The notes under the pieces are model-generated. The model made no database searches and had not been told where the DNA came from. It worked only from the letters and a program-made list of their open reading frames with translations. A stretch of 30,305 nt of DNA from Zygnema cylindricum (taxonomy: Eukaryota; Streptophyta; Zygnematophyceae; Zygnematales; Zygnemataceae), in NCBI GenBank assembly GCA_037447655.1, contig JBBHKE010000769.1:1-30305 (forward strand), given 5' to 3'. Below, in pieces: positions 1 to 13,600 of this stretch. Positions within the stretch are counted from its first letter, which is position 1; every line of letters begins with the position of its first letter. Position numbers and translations under genes: made by a program.

Positions 1-26
1 GAGGGAGGGAGGGAGGGAGGGAGGGA
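1..26. repeat. (GAGG)n microsatellite at the left edge
   Basis: A purine-only tetranucleotide run of about six and a half GAGG units opens the window, so its true length is unknown. No gene overlaps it. Confidence 0.95.
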
Positions 27-1136
27 CACAGTCACCGTTTGACTAAAACAACGTTATGAGTGCAAACGAGGGACATAGCGAGAGAGTGGTATGAGGTGCT
101 CTCTTTGTCTCTTCCGTCTGGCTCATACAGCATTCTCAGACATATGTGAGACAGGGATAGGACAGAGCCATTCGGCTCAAAAGCAGTCATATCCAGGTCT
201 TTCCCAGTGATTCGAATGTCAGATTTTGATGTGCATGGTTATTAAAATCGCCCATCCCTGAGAAAAACTCTAAAATGACCTCCTCTGAGCCTGAAGGAGC
301 ACAGCCCAAAGTGCCTCTTCCCATGAACAGCAAGACTTACATTTAACTATAAGCTATCGAGAACAGGACATTCAATCAAGGTATTAAACAACATGACAAA
401 TTCCACTTAAACAAAAAATAAAGGGACTTGATAGCATCATTTCAGTTAAACCTATCTGCCATCAGACACACACAGAATAATTCAACATTTAATTTTGACA
501 TTTAATCACCACACTGATAAAAATGTCACATGGCAGTCAAAAAGAGGAGCCCCAGTGGATGGACAAGGATATTCTGTTGATCTTAATATTGTTTGTTTTT
601 TTATTTGTCCTCCACGTGTTACACAGCGCTGCGCTAGATGATTTTGTCCCATACATCGTATATTTTCGTACATACTTTTCTTCTGAGCACTGTCAAAATT
701 GCCTAAAAGGTCAACCCTCATGCACAGAAATAGCATGCATAGCTTATCCTGCCCAAGGCATTGACTCCATATATAAACTCAAAAAGACAACACTATCCAA
801 CTCAATTGACAGTTCCCCAAACTCTATGATGAACAAACATAATGTTGCAATAATGTGACCTTAGGCAAAACCCTAAAAAATTGTGGCTCGGTCTCCATGT
901 TTTTCAAAAGCCATAGAAGCCTAAAAGCACTTCCGAGACATTATTTATAACCACTAAGGGAAAGGCGAATTATCTCACCGAAACAACCTTGCCTTTTGAC
1001 TGTTGAGACCGGAGAACCACTGATCTCAAAATGTGTTGATTAAATGTACAGATGGTCCACATCAAGCCATTCAAACCAAACCATTCATTCTCCATTGGTG
1101 ATTTGGAGGATTCCAATACGCCAAAACGGAATTGAG
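27..1136. other. Region downstream of the E4 gene, no supported gene
   Basis: This stretch lies 3' of the minus-strand E4 stop codon and must contain its 3' UTR and polyadenylation site. I could not place either, as I saw no clear AATAAA on the minus strand. A 111-codon plus-strand ORF at 523-858 begins with a hydrophobic stretch but resembles nothing I know and shows no coding bias, so it is not called as a gene. Confidence 0.6.
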
Positions 1137-2479
1137 TTATTTACTCCGGTGAGATGATATGAATGCTTCTATTCGCGCTTTAAGCTCCTCATTCGGTTTC
1201 AACATCTCAGGCGTCAAATGGGCTCGACTGAAAGGATCTTTCTGTCATGTCCCAAAATCACCCGCAGTGAACGCAACCACCTAACCATTAGTAAAATCTC
1301 ACTGATAAAGTTATGTTTTTAAGCAAATCCATACTCCAGGCTTCCTTTTCTCCAACAACAAACACAGCTCAGAAATCCTTGCAGTGTCCATCGTTAGGCC
1401 ACACTAATGTTCAACTAAGTAACATTTGATAGTTTTCTAAAGAAAACCTATGTTCAACAAAAAGCGGGGGTTAATGGAGACAGAACCAAATCTGAACAAA
1501 GAAAATAAAATGAATAAGTGTAAATTAACAATTTTAATCTGGGAGAAAAACTTAGAAATCAACTATGATTCATTCTGGTGTGGAAAGGGAAAGACTGCAC
1601 TTACGGGATCGCTAAGTAGATGCCTCAAAATCACTCCCCTGTCAATGGTTGTACCAGAAGGAAGAAGAACAGGATCTCGCATCAACGTACACTGAACAAA
1701 ACCGAAACTTAAGTCATGAAAAGTACAGGAAACTCCAAGTGACGATATACTGAGTTCCAAAAGTAACGAGATTTGATCCACTAGACCAATCGGATTATGA
1801 CGTTATGCAATTTCTTTGCTTGGGATTTAATTTGTTCCAACTAAAAGAAAATTTACACAATGTATTGCTGGTATAGTTGATGTGTTTTCCCGTTCTCAAG
1901 CCTGTTTCTACCGGTGCACACTGGCCTAATTTCTGCTTCCAAATGACTTTTAGAGTATTACCTTTATTGCAATATTCCAATAAAAAACCCGACAGGTGTG
2001 CACAGAGAAAAACAGACTTGACAGGCAAAAATAAACAACAATAGCAATACAGGGTATAATCTGCAGCTTATTTGAAGCAGATGGAATGTCAAGAACATGG
2101 TTAAAAATTTTCCCATTGCCTTCGTACACTAAAATCAGCAGAATGCCCTCTCCTTCATTCTAGAGAAGACAATCATTACCCTGAAAAGGCTGTCAATGTA
2201 TTTGAAAACTGGAAGCAAAGTTAAAATAAAAAACCTGAATTGGGTCCAAAAATTCATCTGGAATATCGCCAAGCTGCGATTCAATATCCATTGCCTCCAA
2301 TGCTGCTTCCTTGGCCCTTTCCCCCAGTTTCTCAAACTCTCTGATGGTTTGTTCATTTAGAAGTCGATGTGTTCGCATCACCCCAGCTGCTTCCGGAAAC
2401 GCCTGCTTTTTGGACAAGAATTGAAGGGTTTCTTTAAGGTTTTTGGGAGTGTTTCTTTTAGGTAATTTCTCATAAAATC
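1137..2479 (-). other. U-box exons of the E4 gene (last three exons)
   Basis: The U-box is split over three exons. Exon 2235-2479 ends with [10 protein letters not shown]. Exon 1605-1691 carries [18 protein letters not shown] and RHLLSDP. Exon 1137-1241 carries [14 protein letters not shown], then an [13 protein letters not shown] helix and a TAA stop. Both junctions are phase 0, and the joined length matches Arabidopsis without gaps. The domain is the E2-binding RING-like fold that gives E4 its ligase activity, and every expected element is present. Introns are 1242-1604 (363 nt) and 1692-2234 (543 nt); nothing notable was seen in them. Confidence 0.9.
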
Positions 2480-5400
2480 CTACAGAAAATTTTCACTACA
2501 ACCTTTAGTTCAAACCAATGACAGTCATTGATAACCAATTTCATTCACCAGCAGTTCTTTATTGTATAGCCAAAAAACGCACAGTATTTTTTTCAAGTAA
2601 AAAGCATAAAATGCACATACCCTAACAGCTTAAGTGCGAGAAAACATCCCATTTAAAAATATGTTTTGCACAAAAGACAGTAAAATTACTAGTGTGGACT
2701 TTCTCTCTGACTCCTAGTGCTATCGTGAATTTATTGGTAGTGGCCAGTAAAGGTTGTATCTTTGCTGCAGACACATTCAGAGAAATTTGCAAAACTAATG
2801 AAATTCACTAAAACAAATTAAGCATAGAAACCCAAAACGAATCCACAGAGTGCTCGTATTTGTCTTTACTATCCACATGGCAAAAAGGGGATAAAAATGA
2901 GATAATATGAAAGATGACAAAGAGCAAAAGAAAACAGAAGTTAACTGACACCAAAAACCGACCTCTTCTCGGTAGGATCTGGCATCTGCCGAAATAGCTT
3001 TAGCAAATTCACCTTCTGTATCTCCTCTTGCTAAATGCACATAAATGTCAACTATCTGTTTGAAAGAAAAAAAACAATTGTATTTGTGTATGGGTTAAAT
3101 CATTTCAAGATCCTTATTGTGGCATATAACCCAGTCTAAAACCTTCACCACTATTAAGTTTTGAACCAAACTCCATTTTTTTTCCATAAGGTGGTTCACA
3201 ACAAATATCAAAAACACTGTTAAAATCGTGCACTAGGTACATTAGAATTTGAGCAAAAAATGGCGCTCTACTAAACCACTGTGTAGTACACCCGTTTTCT
3301 GCAATTAGAGACCATTTTTTGCGGCAATGTCCCTCAAAAGCAAGAGGCTTAACTTTCAATTGGCCCCTTTTGAAATTCCATCAATTTTGCAACAGATACA
3401 ACAAGTTTAACTCTAATAACGATGCGCGATGTAGTGGGATCATTACTATATTGGTTCACAACAAAGTGCAACAAATGGAAAAATTGTTTTACTAGAAAGG
3501 CATTCACCTGTAACTTGCAATCATTTAAAGACACTTGAGCCAAAAAAAAAAAAAAAACACTCCAAAACGAGTATAATTTGATAAATGCTTTCTAATTAAT
3601 CGTCTTGTCACATCCATCCCTTTCTTCTTTAGAACATCCTCTACATGGACATTAAAACAAAAAAAGGAAAAAAAAAACTCCTGGAATGGCCTCCTCTTTT
3701 CTCCCTCCAGAGTTGATCTGCAATTTGTATCCCCTTTGATTATTTTTCTCACCTGTGACAGCAGCTCTTTCGGTCTAAAATCATATTTTTCTGGATTGGC
3801 CACTCGCAAAAGTTTCCGTTTGGGACCCACGAGCTGTAACAGAAAATAATTGAGCATTCCAGCTATCCTTTCTACCTGTATGGAGTTCATAAACAAAACA
3901 AAGTGCTCTTTAGTGGTTGATTTAAGTGAATTTGCCAAAACTGTTTTTGAAAAAACAAAGTTGATATAAAGGCACCTCACTGGGAAAATTACAACAAGAA
4001 TCAAGTATCAAGAATCTTGATTATAAATGATACCGCAATTATGAACTTGCTAATAGTGGTGAAAAGTGGAGAGCTCATGCCTTACAACAAAAAAAAATTC
4101 CAACTCTGCATAAAACAGCACAAGCCAAATATTTTCAATTTAAAACGGCCAAAACACAATTGGCCTTTTTATCCGAAACGCAAAATGTTGCATGCTTATT
4201 TGAAAGCAGGCTCAAAAAAAATGCTTCACATTTGAAGATCAATTTGAAGAGACTCTACCATTTCTGGAAGCAAAAAAGGTTCCACAATTTTCTCTGTCGT
4301 GTATTGCAGCATGAGAGCATCTGCATTTGCCAGCTGCATGTCGTACTTCACAATCTGTTTCCAACCTCCTCCCAAATTATAAATTGAAAAAAGTGACGCC
4401 AGAAAGGCTGCATTTTTCCAGTAACTACAGAGCCCATCATAAGTAGAGAGAAAGGATTATTAATCCTAAGATTACATTAGAACCAAGAATAGTAACTTAA
4501 CGTTAGTAACGCTGTGGAATGCTGTCCACTCCACAAAACTAGAGTTAAGGACAACACAGTTTTGTGATCTCAGGTTTAAAAAAAAAAAAAAGATGCGACC
4601 ACATTAGTGTTCTAAACTCTAATAATAGAGATGGAAGGTGTAGACAGAATCAACACTTTGGCGCCCAACATGATTTACTTTGGATAACATGAACTGGGCA
4701 GCAAGTGATCACGTAAACCCATATTTCGCACATATAAATGGCATAAGAATACAATTTCCCAATATGCTATTAGTTTCTACATCAAATCACGTAGATAATG
4801 TACAGTCACTTCAAACTTCTGGTATTCACAATCCATCACTGACAGAGAGATTGACAACAGAAAAATTGTCAGAAACTTGATCTCCTAGCTTTGAGGTTGA
4901 AGTCCAAAGAGCAACTCTGTATTTGGAAACAAACTTACATACCTTCAACCACACAAATCCCACATGCACGATACAGGTTTAACAACTCAAATAAAATTAA
5001 AAACAAAAGGAATGGATAGCATAGTCACTCACCCCCTCGTCTCTGCGAAACTGCTCTTCCCGTGTCCTTCTTTCCTCTGCTGGTAGTTTAAGCCATTCTG
5101 TTTGATTTGCTATAAGAGCCTCCTCTGCTCGCAATTTGGGGATCTTCTCCAGGCTATCATCGAGAAGGTAAATACTGTCGTTTATGAGCAAACTAACAAA
5201 CTTAAGATAAAATCCTCGTCCCTCCACCGCTGCCATCTGCCACCCTCCCCACAGTGTCCACCAGACTTGAGCTCTAGTCAAAATTTCAAAGTTAAAAAAC
5301 GATGATAAACAAGGAAATTGGAAAGACAAGTGCCCATGCAAATTAAGCTGATCAAGATGCATGTCCTCTGATAGATGTCCCTACATATATTTTCTTCAGC

Positions 5401-7572
5401 AGTAAAACCGCAAAGAAGAAACACAGTATCGGAAAAGGAACGATGAAGATAACAGCAAGACCTGCATCTCATTATGACATCCGCAATCTTGCGTGCTCGT
5501 TTGCTCGTTTCTTTAAGTTTCATGTCCGATATTCACATGCCAGGACATCATTCCTGAAGCAGTAAAGTTACCTGAGATTAAGTAATGCCTTACCCTAATC
5601 CAGGCAGCCTGGTGACTAGGTACACCCCACAGGTACTCCAGTCGATCGGATCAATCTTTCTCGATCTCGACTCAGCTTAAAAGGGGAAAAAAAGGCATCT
5701 AGAGAGATGGGAGAGTAAGAAGGGACCGCATTGTGTCCGATCGGACAGAAACTCAGATATCGACGTAGAGCTTCAAGAGATTTGGTGTGAGGTGTGCCAT
5801 GGCCAAGGGATGGCCCTCAAATAATGTTGCCATTTTATTGCTCAAATTGGGATTCGGACTGCCAGCACAAATCCAAATACCGTTAGGTCATTCCTGTTTA
5901 CCAGTATTAGTGTGGGTTGAGTTCAAAAGTCAATAAACGATTTGACTCTAATGTCGGTACAATTTTCAAGGACCAGCTGTATTCCACTTGCTTTGACTTA
6001 AACAGACGCTCTTGATTTCCTTCAAAAAACTGTTAAATGGAATTAGTCCTTCAGTAAAATTGACCACAATACTCGTTTTGTTAGTGCAGTAGGACACTCA
6101 AAACTCCCATATCTTAAGTGAGACTATGTTGAGCACCAGCATTCATAGGAAATAGAAAGTAAAATAACCTTATGAAACAAATAAAAGAAAAATATATCAT
6201 TCATAATGTAGGAAAAAAGGCAACGGAAAGCACCAATGACTAGGCATCCAGTGTTGCAAAAGCTCCACCATTTTGGCACGAAGGTAAGGATTCTTGATAT
6301 GGAGGGGGCTTCCCATAAACATCACTATAAAGCTCATAAACTCGTCCTGCCATTCCCATAAACTCCATCAAAAATTTAACAAGATTGGCATAGCACGCTT
6401 CTCTCTTACAGCTTTTAAACCAGGGAAAGAAAAAATTTCCTGAAAATGTCATTCCGTTCTCAAGCAAATGCAAAACAACATTTGCTCTAGTTGATCCGTG
6501 CTTATAACCTACCCGAAAGGACAACATTCTCAGCTCCATATTAGTGCAAGGGGCATCCACCCCTTTGAACTCGAACCCAGATTATTATTTTGCACTCTGG
6601 ACAATTATGGAATTTAAACTTTAGTCAATAAATGTTTGGATGTCATTAACTACAAAAGTTTATATGCCTATTTCTAAGTAGTGACGGCGCTTCCTTCCTA
6701 AGAGGAGGACTTTGTGTTCAAAGTATTTGGATCACAGATCGTATATGATCAACATTATTAAAAAAGTTCAGCCCGGCTCTACCTTATTTACTTTCTGTCC
6801 ATAAGATTGGATGTTACAGCAGACATACAAATAGGAGACTTCCAAAGACTTCAATGGCTTGACATCTAAAAACTGTGAAAAACAAGAATAAGAATTAGAA
6901 AGAAAGAGAAAGACAATCACCAATCTGACTCCATCTAGGGCATGGAGAGTTCTGCAAGCCATGAGGAGAGTCTCCACTGAATCCTCCACAAAATGTTCCG
7001 GCATCGCTGCAAATTCCATAGGACATGGAAGAGGTACAGGAACTTGAAAACCGCCGACTAGACGGACGAGCCATTGAACCATTAACTGGTAATAACTGAC
7101 AGCCCATTGTAGCAGTTCCACATCCTGAAATTCGCAGATTGTCAAGAAAACAATTATCCTTCTCGTTCCCTTTCTAACCCACAAACATTAGAATGAACTC
7201 ATAAAGACAAGTGACGCACTGCTCAGGAAAAGATAACAAGCTCAATTAAAAAGAAGTAAGACTGATTCGGCAGACAATGGCTCTATACGCCCCAAGTCAG
7301 GACCTACTAGTCTTTTCTGGCGATCTGGGAGCGATTTTTTGTGCATATGACAGACGATTAAAAGGCATTAGAAGTCATATAAAGACAGCTTCCCAACAAA
7401 CAGAATAAAAAAAATGATATTCTTGATAAAAGAAATAGAAAATTTAAGGAGGAAACTACTTGACGATGGAACAGAAACAACAACAAAAAAGAAGCAGCAC
7501 GGCTAAAAATGGAAGGAGTGGAAAGAAGGGAAAAGAAAAAGAGGAAAAAGAGAGAAACAGGGAGAATGATGA

Positions 7573-7641
<69 letters not shown>

Positions 7642-10600
7642 TCTTACCCGGATGGCTGACTCAAAGCACATTCGAACCTCTTTCAGACTGTCCAGCTGAG
7701 CTTTTTGCCTTGTGATTTGGTCTTCCAAATCTGGGGGGGCCCCAGGGCCTCGCATCGCCTCAAGACCCGCGAGTGTCTCTTGTTCTTCCCGCCCAACTCT
7801 CTGCTCATCCCTTCAACCCTCTACGCACTCCTTTAATTCCACACTTCACTCTCATTTTTGTCGCAAAACAAGGTCAGCATTCATTCCCCTCGCAATCCAG
7901 AACATAATTCAAAGGTGGGCTAGAAATTTTGAAGGTCAACTTTACCGAAAATATGGTATTCACATCATGGAATACTTTGAGGAGACCCAGGTTGAGAATC
8001 CGTGCTGTCATAAAAAAACACTCGGTTATAAACGAGTACTGATCCGAAGATTTATTTGAGGTTGAGGAAGAAGAAGGAGAAGTTGATGATGACGAGGTCG
8101 GCGCCACATATTCAGTAGAAGGAGATGGTGCGAATGGATTTGCCGAAGTATTAGATGAAGCCAGCTGTCGCAATCTGAGCTCCTCTTGTTCTCTGTGAGC
8201 TTGTCCTTGTGTGAAAGTTTGTTGTCGTGCCAGATTGCGTTTGTCGACCCACGAAGCGACCTCTTCGGATGTAGCAAAAACTGCAGTCAATTGGCTACAA
8301 AAGGAAAAAGGAACAAACAACAACATAACACAAACAACCAAATGTCATTAACAAATGCATTTCCAACACCTATGTTGATTACAATCAACAAATGCAATTT
8401 TATTTGAAAAGTCTAGGTTGGACTTAGAGGTAAAAAATTAATAGTAGACTTGAATGCCAAAAAATCAAAAACCGCTTCACAACGTCGAAAGTCAATGACA
8501 AAACTAACAGTATTTTTTTCAAGCTTTTGAAGCAACTCATAACAACCTAGTGATCCCAACGGTAATGTTGCCGACAATAACCCGCGACAATTTAACAATG
8601 GTAACAGTCGATACATCAGAAGAACCCCAAAGTATCTTTCCTGAAGACACCGTTATCACAATTGACAACATAAACTGGCCACTATCATTCCAGACACCCC
8701 TTTTGCGGACAAACAAAAGTGTCGAATGTGGATTAACATTCACATTCGAATGTTAATCCACCAAAAGAAACGAATGTTTCTGTTTTCTGTTTTTGTACTT
8801 TAAAAGTGTGCAAACTTTCAGAAAATGCATACCTGAAATTCAGACGGCCACCTTTGCTGAGAACATAAGAAGGGTCAATCTTTCCCAATTTGCTGGAAGA
8901 TGGATCTAAAATTGGGGCACACAACTTGAGCATAATGGCACTGAGATTAAAAAAACAGCCGTTGCTGGCAACCCGCATATGATCCATCTGCAAAAATCGA
9001 GAATAATGGTTGGTCAAGGCTAATATGAACAAGCCATAATATTATATATCCTTCGAGAGACGGTTTCAGGGAGAAAATCAGGATCAGGAACGATCGGATC
9101 AGATCGATCCAAATAGCTTCAGAGAGCAGGAATCCTTGGGGGATCAGTTATTGCGGTGCTGGAGGCGCTGCGATCAAGTGATCACGCTGGGGAGGGATGG
9201 GCGTCGAGAACCGGATCACCCAAAATCATCCAGTCAAAACAGGCAAATCCATCCCACAGCTGATGCGACAGTGTCCGCAAGGCGGCAAAAGTTGAGTTAA
9301 TTTCCGCAGCCCGGCGTTCTGAGGGTTTGGAGAAGCATTGCTGCCTGCAAAATATGTCCAGAAGGGAAGATGGGTGGACTTTAGAAACAGCATAGAAAAA
9401 CATAAAACAGGGTCAGGATGAGTGTCACCTCATAAAGCAGAATAGTTGAGGTTAAAAAACAAGAGAACAGAATATACAGACAAGAAGAGAACAGACGATA
9501 CAAGACAAGGAAATTAAAATGCCCATAAGATGAATTGCAAAGAAGGCGACAATTCGACAACAAATAAATATGAAAAAAAAAAGATAATCCCTCAAATCGA
9601 CTTGTTCAGCTAACCAGAAGCATTCAGCCACACACTATAAGTCATTAACCACGAACAAAATTTGCATTCACATTCTTTCCTTAAGCAGTAACCAAAAGGA
9701 ATCTCACTCACAATCAACACACATTCAGCACTATCATACACTGCAAAAAGACAGCTGTTAGAACCACGTCTTTAAAACTTAAATAACTAACATGTTAAGA
9801 CGGTAAAAGGGATATTTCTGGCATAGTTAAAATCTCTTAAACAATAAAAATTATCGGTTAAGCGGATATAATATCGGTAACATGCAATCAAGGTTAAAAA
9901 CTCATTAAATACATATGGCTCAGGTAAGGCACGATAAATCTGAAGTCCTTGCATAGATACAAAATCCAAGAACTGCCAATTACACGGCACAGCAAAATGT
10001 ATCCTTCCTCCATTTTTAAAGATGCAGGATATTAGATTCAGACAGAAAGCAAAAAAGAATATTCCACTTGTCATTCATTGAGAGGCACATTTAGCTAGGC
10101 CAATTTCTGTCCTACACTACTGTTAAATTTAGAATCAATGTTGAAGAGTTCAAATGATGAAACCCTATTGTTTGAAAAATCCAGCAAAACAAAAAGAAAA
10201 ATAAAAAATGAACTCAACCTCCGGTTCAAATCCTTGGTTCCTACGGTGTTTACCACTGACTCCTACTTTAAATCATAGCATCACGCAGACAAAGCACAGC
10301 TGTATAAACAAAACCATCAAGTTTTAGAACTTTTCATGACATACATGACTTTTCATGACCTTTCATGACTTTTCGTGACTTTTCATGGTTTTCATGACTT
10401 TTCATGACATACATTAATTCACCCCACCTTCACAATGATCAAGACTAAAGGAGCTCACACACCTGATAAATGATGTTCGGCTGATGGATGACATATTAAA
10501 GATGGATGATAGAAGAATGATGGATGATGAATAAGATAGGTGATGCATAAATGAAGAATGGTGGAAGAAGGGAATGAACTATCTCTGCACCTGATGTTAG

Positions 10601-13600
10601 GCTCCCCATTGCCAAAAACTGGGTCTGGAATTGCACTAATGTGCAAGAATGCTCCCAGTAAACTGGACGTCTCAAGCTGCCGGCCAAAGTTTGCCTTTGG
10701 ATTCCAGTTAGGATGCTTCACAAGGGCTCGAGCCAGAGGGGGAAACTTGACAAGCTGAGCCAACGCCCGTAGGTACGGCTGGAAATTTCCAAGCAAAGAC
10801 ACATCTCTCACCTGGCTGCATAACTCCTGCACCAGCAGTTGCTCTGGCCACCACCGTCAGCCCGCCCCCAATCACCAACTGCAAATTCTTCCACGTCATT
10901 TCAAAAAACATGTTGCACAATCATAATACGGAACAATATTCTTATGAAGATGGAGGATCAGTCCATAAAAATGCGGCACATTCACGATAAGTAACAGAAC
11001 TTTTATGATAGATGTAAAATGATTCCAAAAAAACCTGAGCATTCAGTGTTCAACCACATTTTTATAAAGAAGATGATTCCAAGAAAATGCAACATATTAA
11101 TAACATAGCCACGGCCTTCTGAATAAAAAGAAACATTCATGAAAACACGGCAACAACTCTGAACCATAAGACTGAACCACAAATGTATTCAGATAGAGGA
11201 CTCAGATGTAACCACAGGGCCCTTCTAGTCATCAGTATTCAATGCACCACAATGTGACCACTGAGACAGTGATTCTCTGCAAAAAACCAGCAGCCAACGA
11301 GATGGAATTCAACATTTCAGCAAATCAGCTCCTTTCAGAAAAGTACCTCATGAGCAGAATCATGTTAGTTTAGTGTCAGTCTAACGACAAAAAGTTGAGC
11401 TTCTAATTTTGCCTGTTGTCATGAAACATGTATTAACTCTCAGCTTTCCCTGGATAACACCCCCTTGTAAGCGGAATTGTCAATGGCGGAATTTTTTGGC
11501 AGTCCAAAAGCCATGAAAAAATTTTGCACCCAAACACAAACCTTTCGCAATAAAGCAGCATTCTTGGCCTCCTTTAGAATCAGGACATTAACCCATAATT
11601 TTGACTGCAATGACGAATGCTTTCAGAAAATTCTAGCATAAATGATATCTCAGTTACTACCAATAGATGCTGTTGTAGTAACAAACGTGGCATAAAGCAT
11701 GACTGATGACTAAACACACATCAACTATGAACTTGTCCATCGGAGCCATAAAGTTAAAAGAGTGTCTAAAAACAAGAACAAGTGTCTACTCACCTCTTTT
11801 GTGGAGCATTGCTCTACATAACATCCACCTTCTCAGGACAAACAGTTCATTTTATGGAACCCCAAACATGCTCTGACTGCGGAAAAACAGTGTCACTAAC
11901 AACCTACTTCTGAAAAGGAGAAAAAGCACCAGCATACAAAACCAGACTAAAAAACGCTAGCTTTTCTCCCCTGGTGCCTCGAATATAAACAGTTACATGC
12001 GGAAGTTTCTAAAAGGCCTAAATTTTCCGAGAATCCCTTTCTATGCATTTCCCGTTGAGCTTTGTACAAACAAATATTGCATACAGAGCAAAAACAGTGA
12101 AAATCACCAGCTTGCTTCTTGGCATCACAGTGATCAATAATTGCCACACAGGTGATTATCTTCAAATGGTTAGCTCTATTGCACTTCAAAATAAAGACAA
12201 GGGCACAAAACGGGATACACAAGCAAGACCATGACCGAATTAGTACGTCACAGAAAGCCTGAAAATCATTTCCTCAAACACATTTTCTATGGATCGCTAC
12301 CAATACACAACCTTGTAATACTACACAAACATATGCATGGCCGTAAACAGACCAAGGATGCAGTGAGAAACATATATAGTTAGAGAATAAACACACATTT
12401 CTCTTACCCTTTCAGGCCAAAAAAGCGATGAGGTCGTGACCACTTACAGCAAACAGAGGCCAGAAAATATCTTCTAGTCCTTCACCGTCAAAGCGGGCCA
12501 CCATATCTTCCACAAAACCAGAGGGAAGAGACTGGGAAGAAGAGCTGTTACTGCTGCTGGTAGCCATACCCGCACTAGAGGTAAAAGTAGACTCCTCAAC
12601 GAGTAAGCGACAAAACTGTGCAATCAGTGAATTTGGACCCGACGCTGAAATAGTTTCTGGTTGGGGGAACATATCGGGGTGCTGGAGCATCAGGCCGGTG
12701 TAGGATACCAGCAATTCCTTTGCAAGCTGCATCACCGCATAAAACAGAATTCTTTCTTCTAGGGTTAGTAAACTATCAAAATTTTAATGGTAAACCGTAC
12801 AATGTGTACAGTTTTCTGAGTAATCATAAGTACAGTTACCAATAAAACTGTACAGTTCAGCCTCAACATGAGGATAAATTTCTCTTGTAAAATTATCCTC
12901 TTGGAAAAGACGAGAAACATTGGTGAAGATTTTGAGCTCCGCACACAAATAGAAATGCAGTACTCGACTTCACCAATAAAGACCAGAGATCAATATGACA
13001 GCATAAAAATACAGCAAAAGCTTTGTGAATGACAAAGGTTGTACCCCTTGCAATGTTTCAATCAGCTGAAGCAGATCAATTTTATTGGTGATCAGCAAAT
13101 AACAATTGAATCTGAATCCACGGTTGAGACTAAGCACCTTCATTTGGTAATGAAACGGTTTAAGTAGAACAACAATTGTGATATGCCTGGCTTTCACTCG
13201 AATGAAATGACAAAAAAGACAACTTTCTTTTACCTTCAGAACTAACATCAACTGCACAAGTACAACTGGACCTCTCACGTTAAGAACATCAACAAGAAAT
13301 CTCTCTATGAAATTATGACAGTTACGTTGTATTCCTTCTAAAGTCCACCCACCTTGAGGGTACCCATTATGCTTGTTCTTTTGTCGTCATCTTTAATGTT
13401 TGCAACTTTACGGTGCTCTTCAAGAACCCTCCGATACGACTTGATAAGGTATAGCAAAGGTGGGTCTGGAAATGGATAAAGAGTTGAAAGTCGGTCCATG
13501 ATGACGCGTTCCAATGTATCTTTTGAAAGTCTCATGGGCTTGCTCTCACTTAACATTTCAGCAGCCAATTGCTCCAAATGCACGAGATAAGGTGGAACAA

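Noticed and set aside
523-858. 111-codon plus-strand ORF with a hydrophobic N-terminal stretch
   Set aside because: No recognisable domain, no splice or promoter support, and it lies where the E4 3' UTR and flank are expected. AT-rich chance ORF is more likely.
5642-5760. U12-type intron (ATATC donor) explaining the E4 break
   Set aside because: The donor matches only the first five bases, no proper branch site lies close to the acceptor, and splicing would still leave out the conserved residues.
6240-6560. 106-codon minus-strand ORF
   Set aside because: The real exon (6234-6346) reads in another frame, giving the conserved [12 protein letters not shown] block. The long ORF has no family match.
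6768-6880. Apparent exon [10 protein letters not shown]... after the DGVRL exon of E4
   Set aside because: The acceptor looks good, but the peptide does not fit the family, while [10 protein letters not shown] at 6346 continues the alignment exactly in phase.
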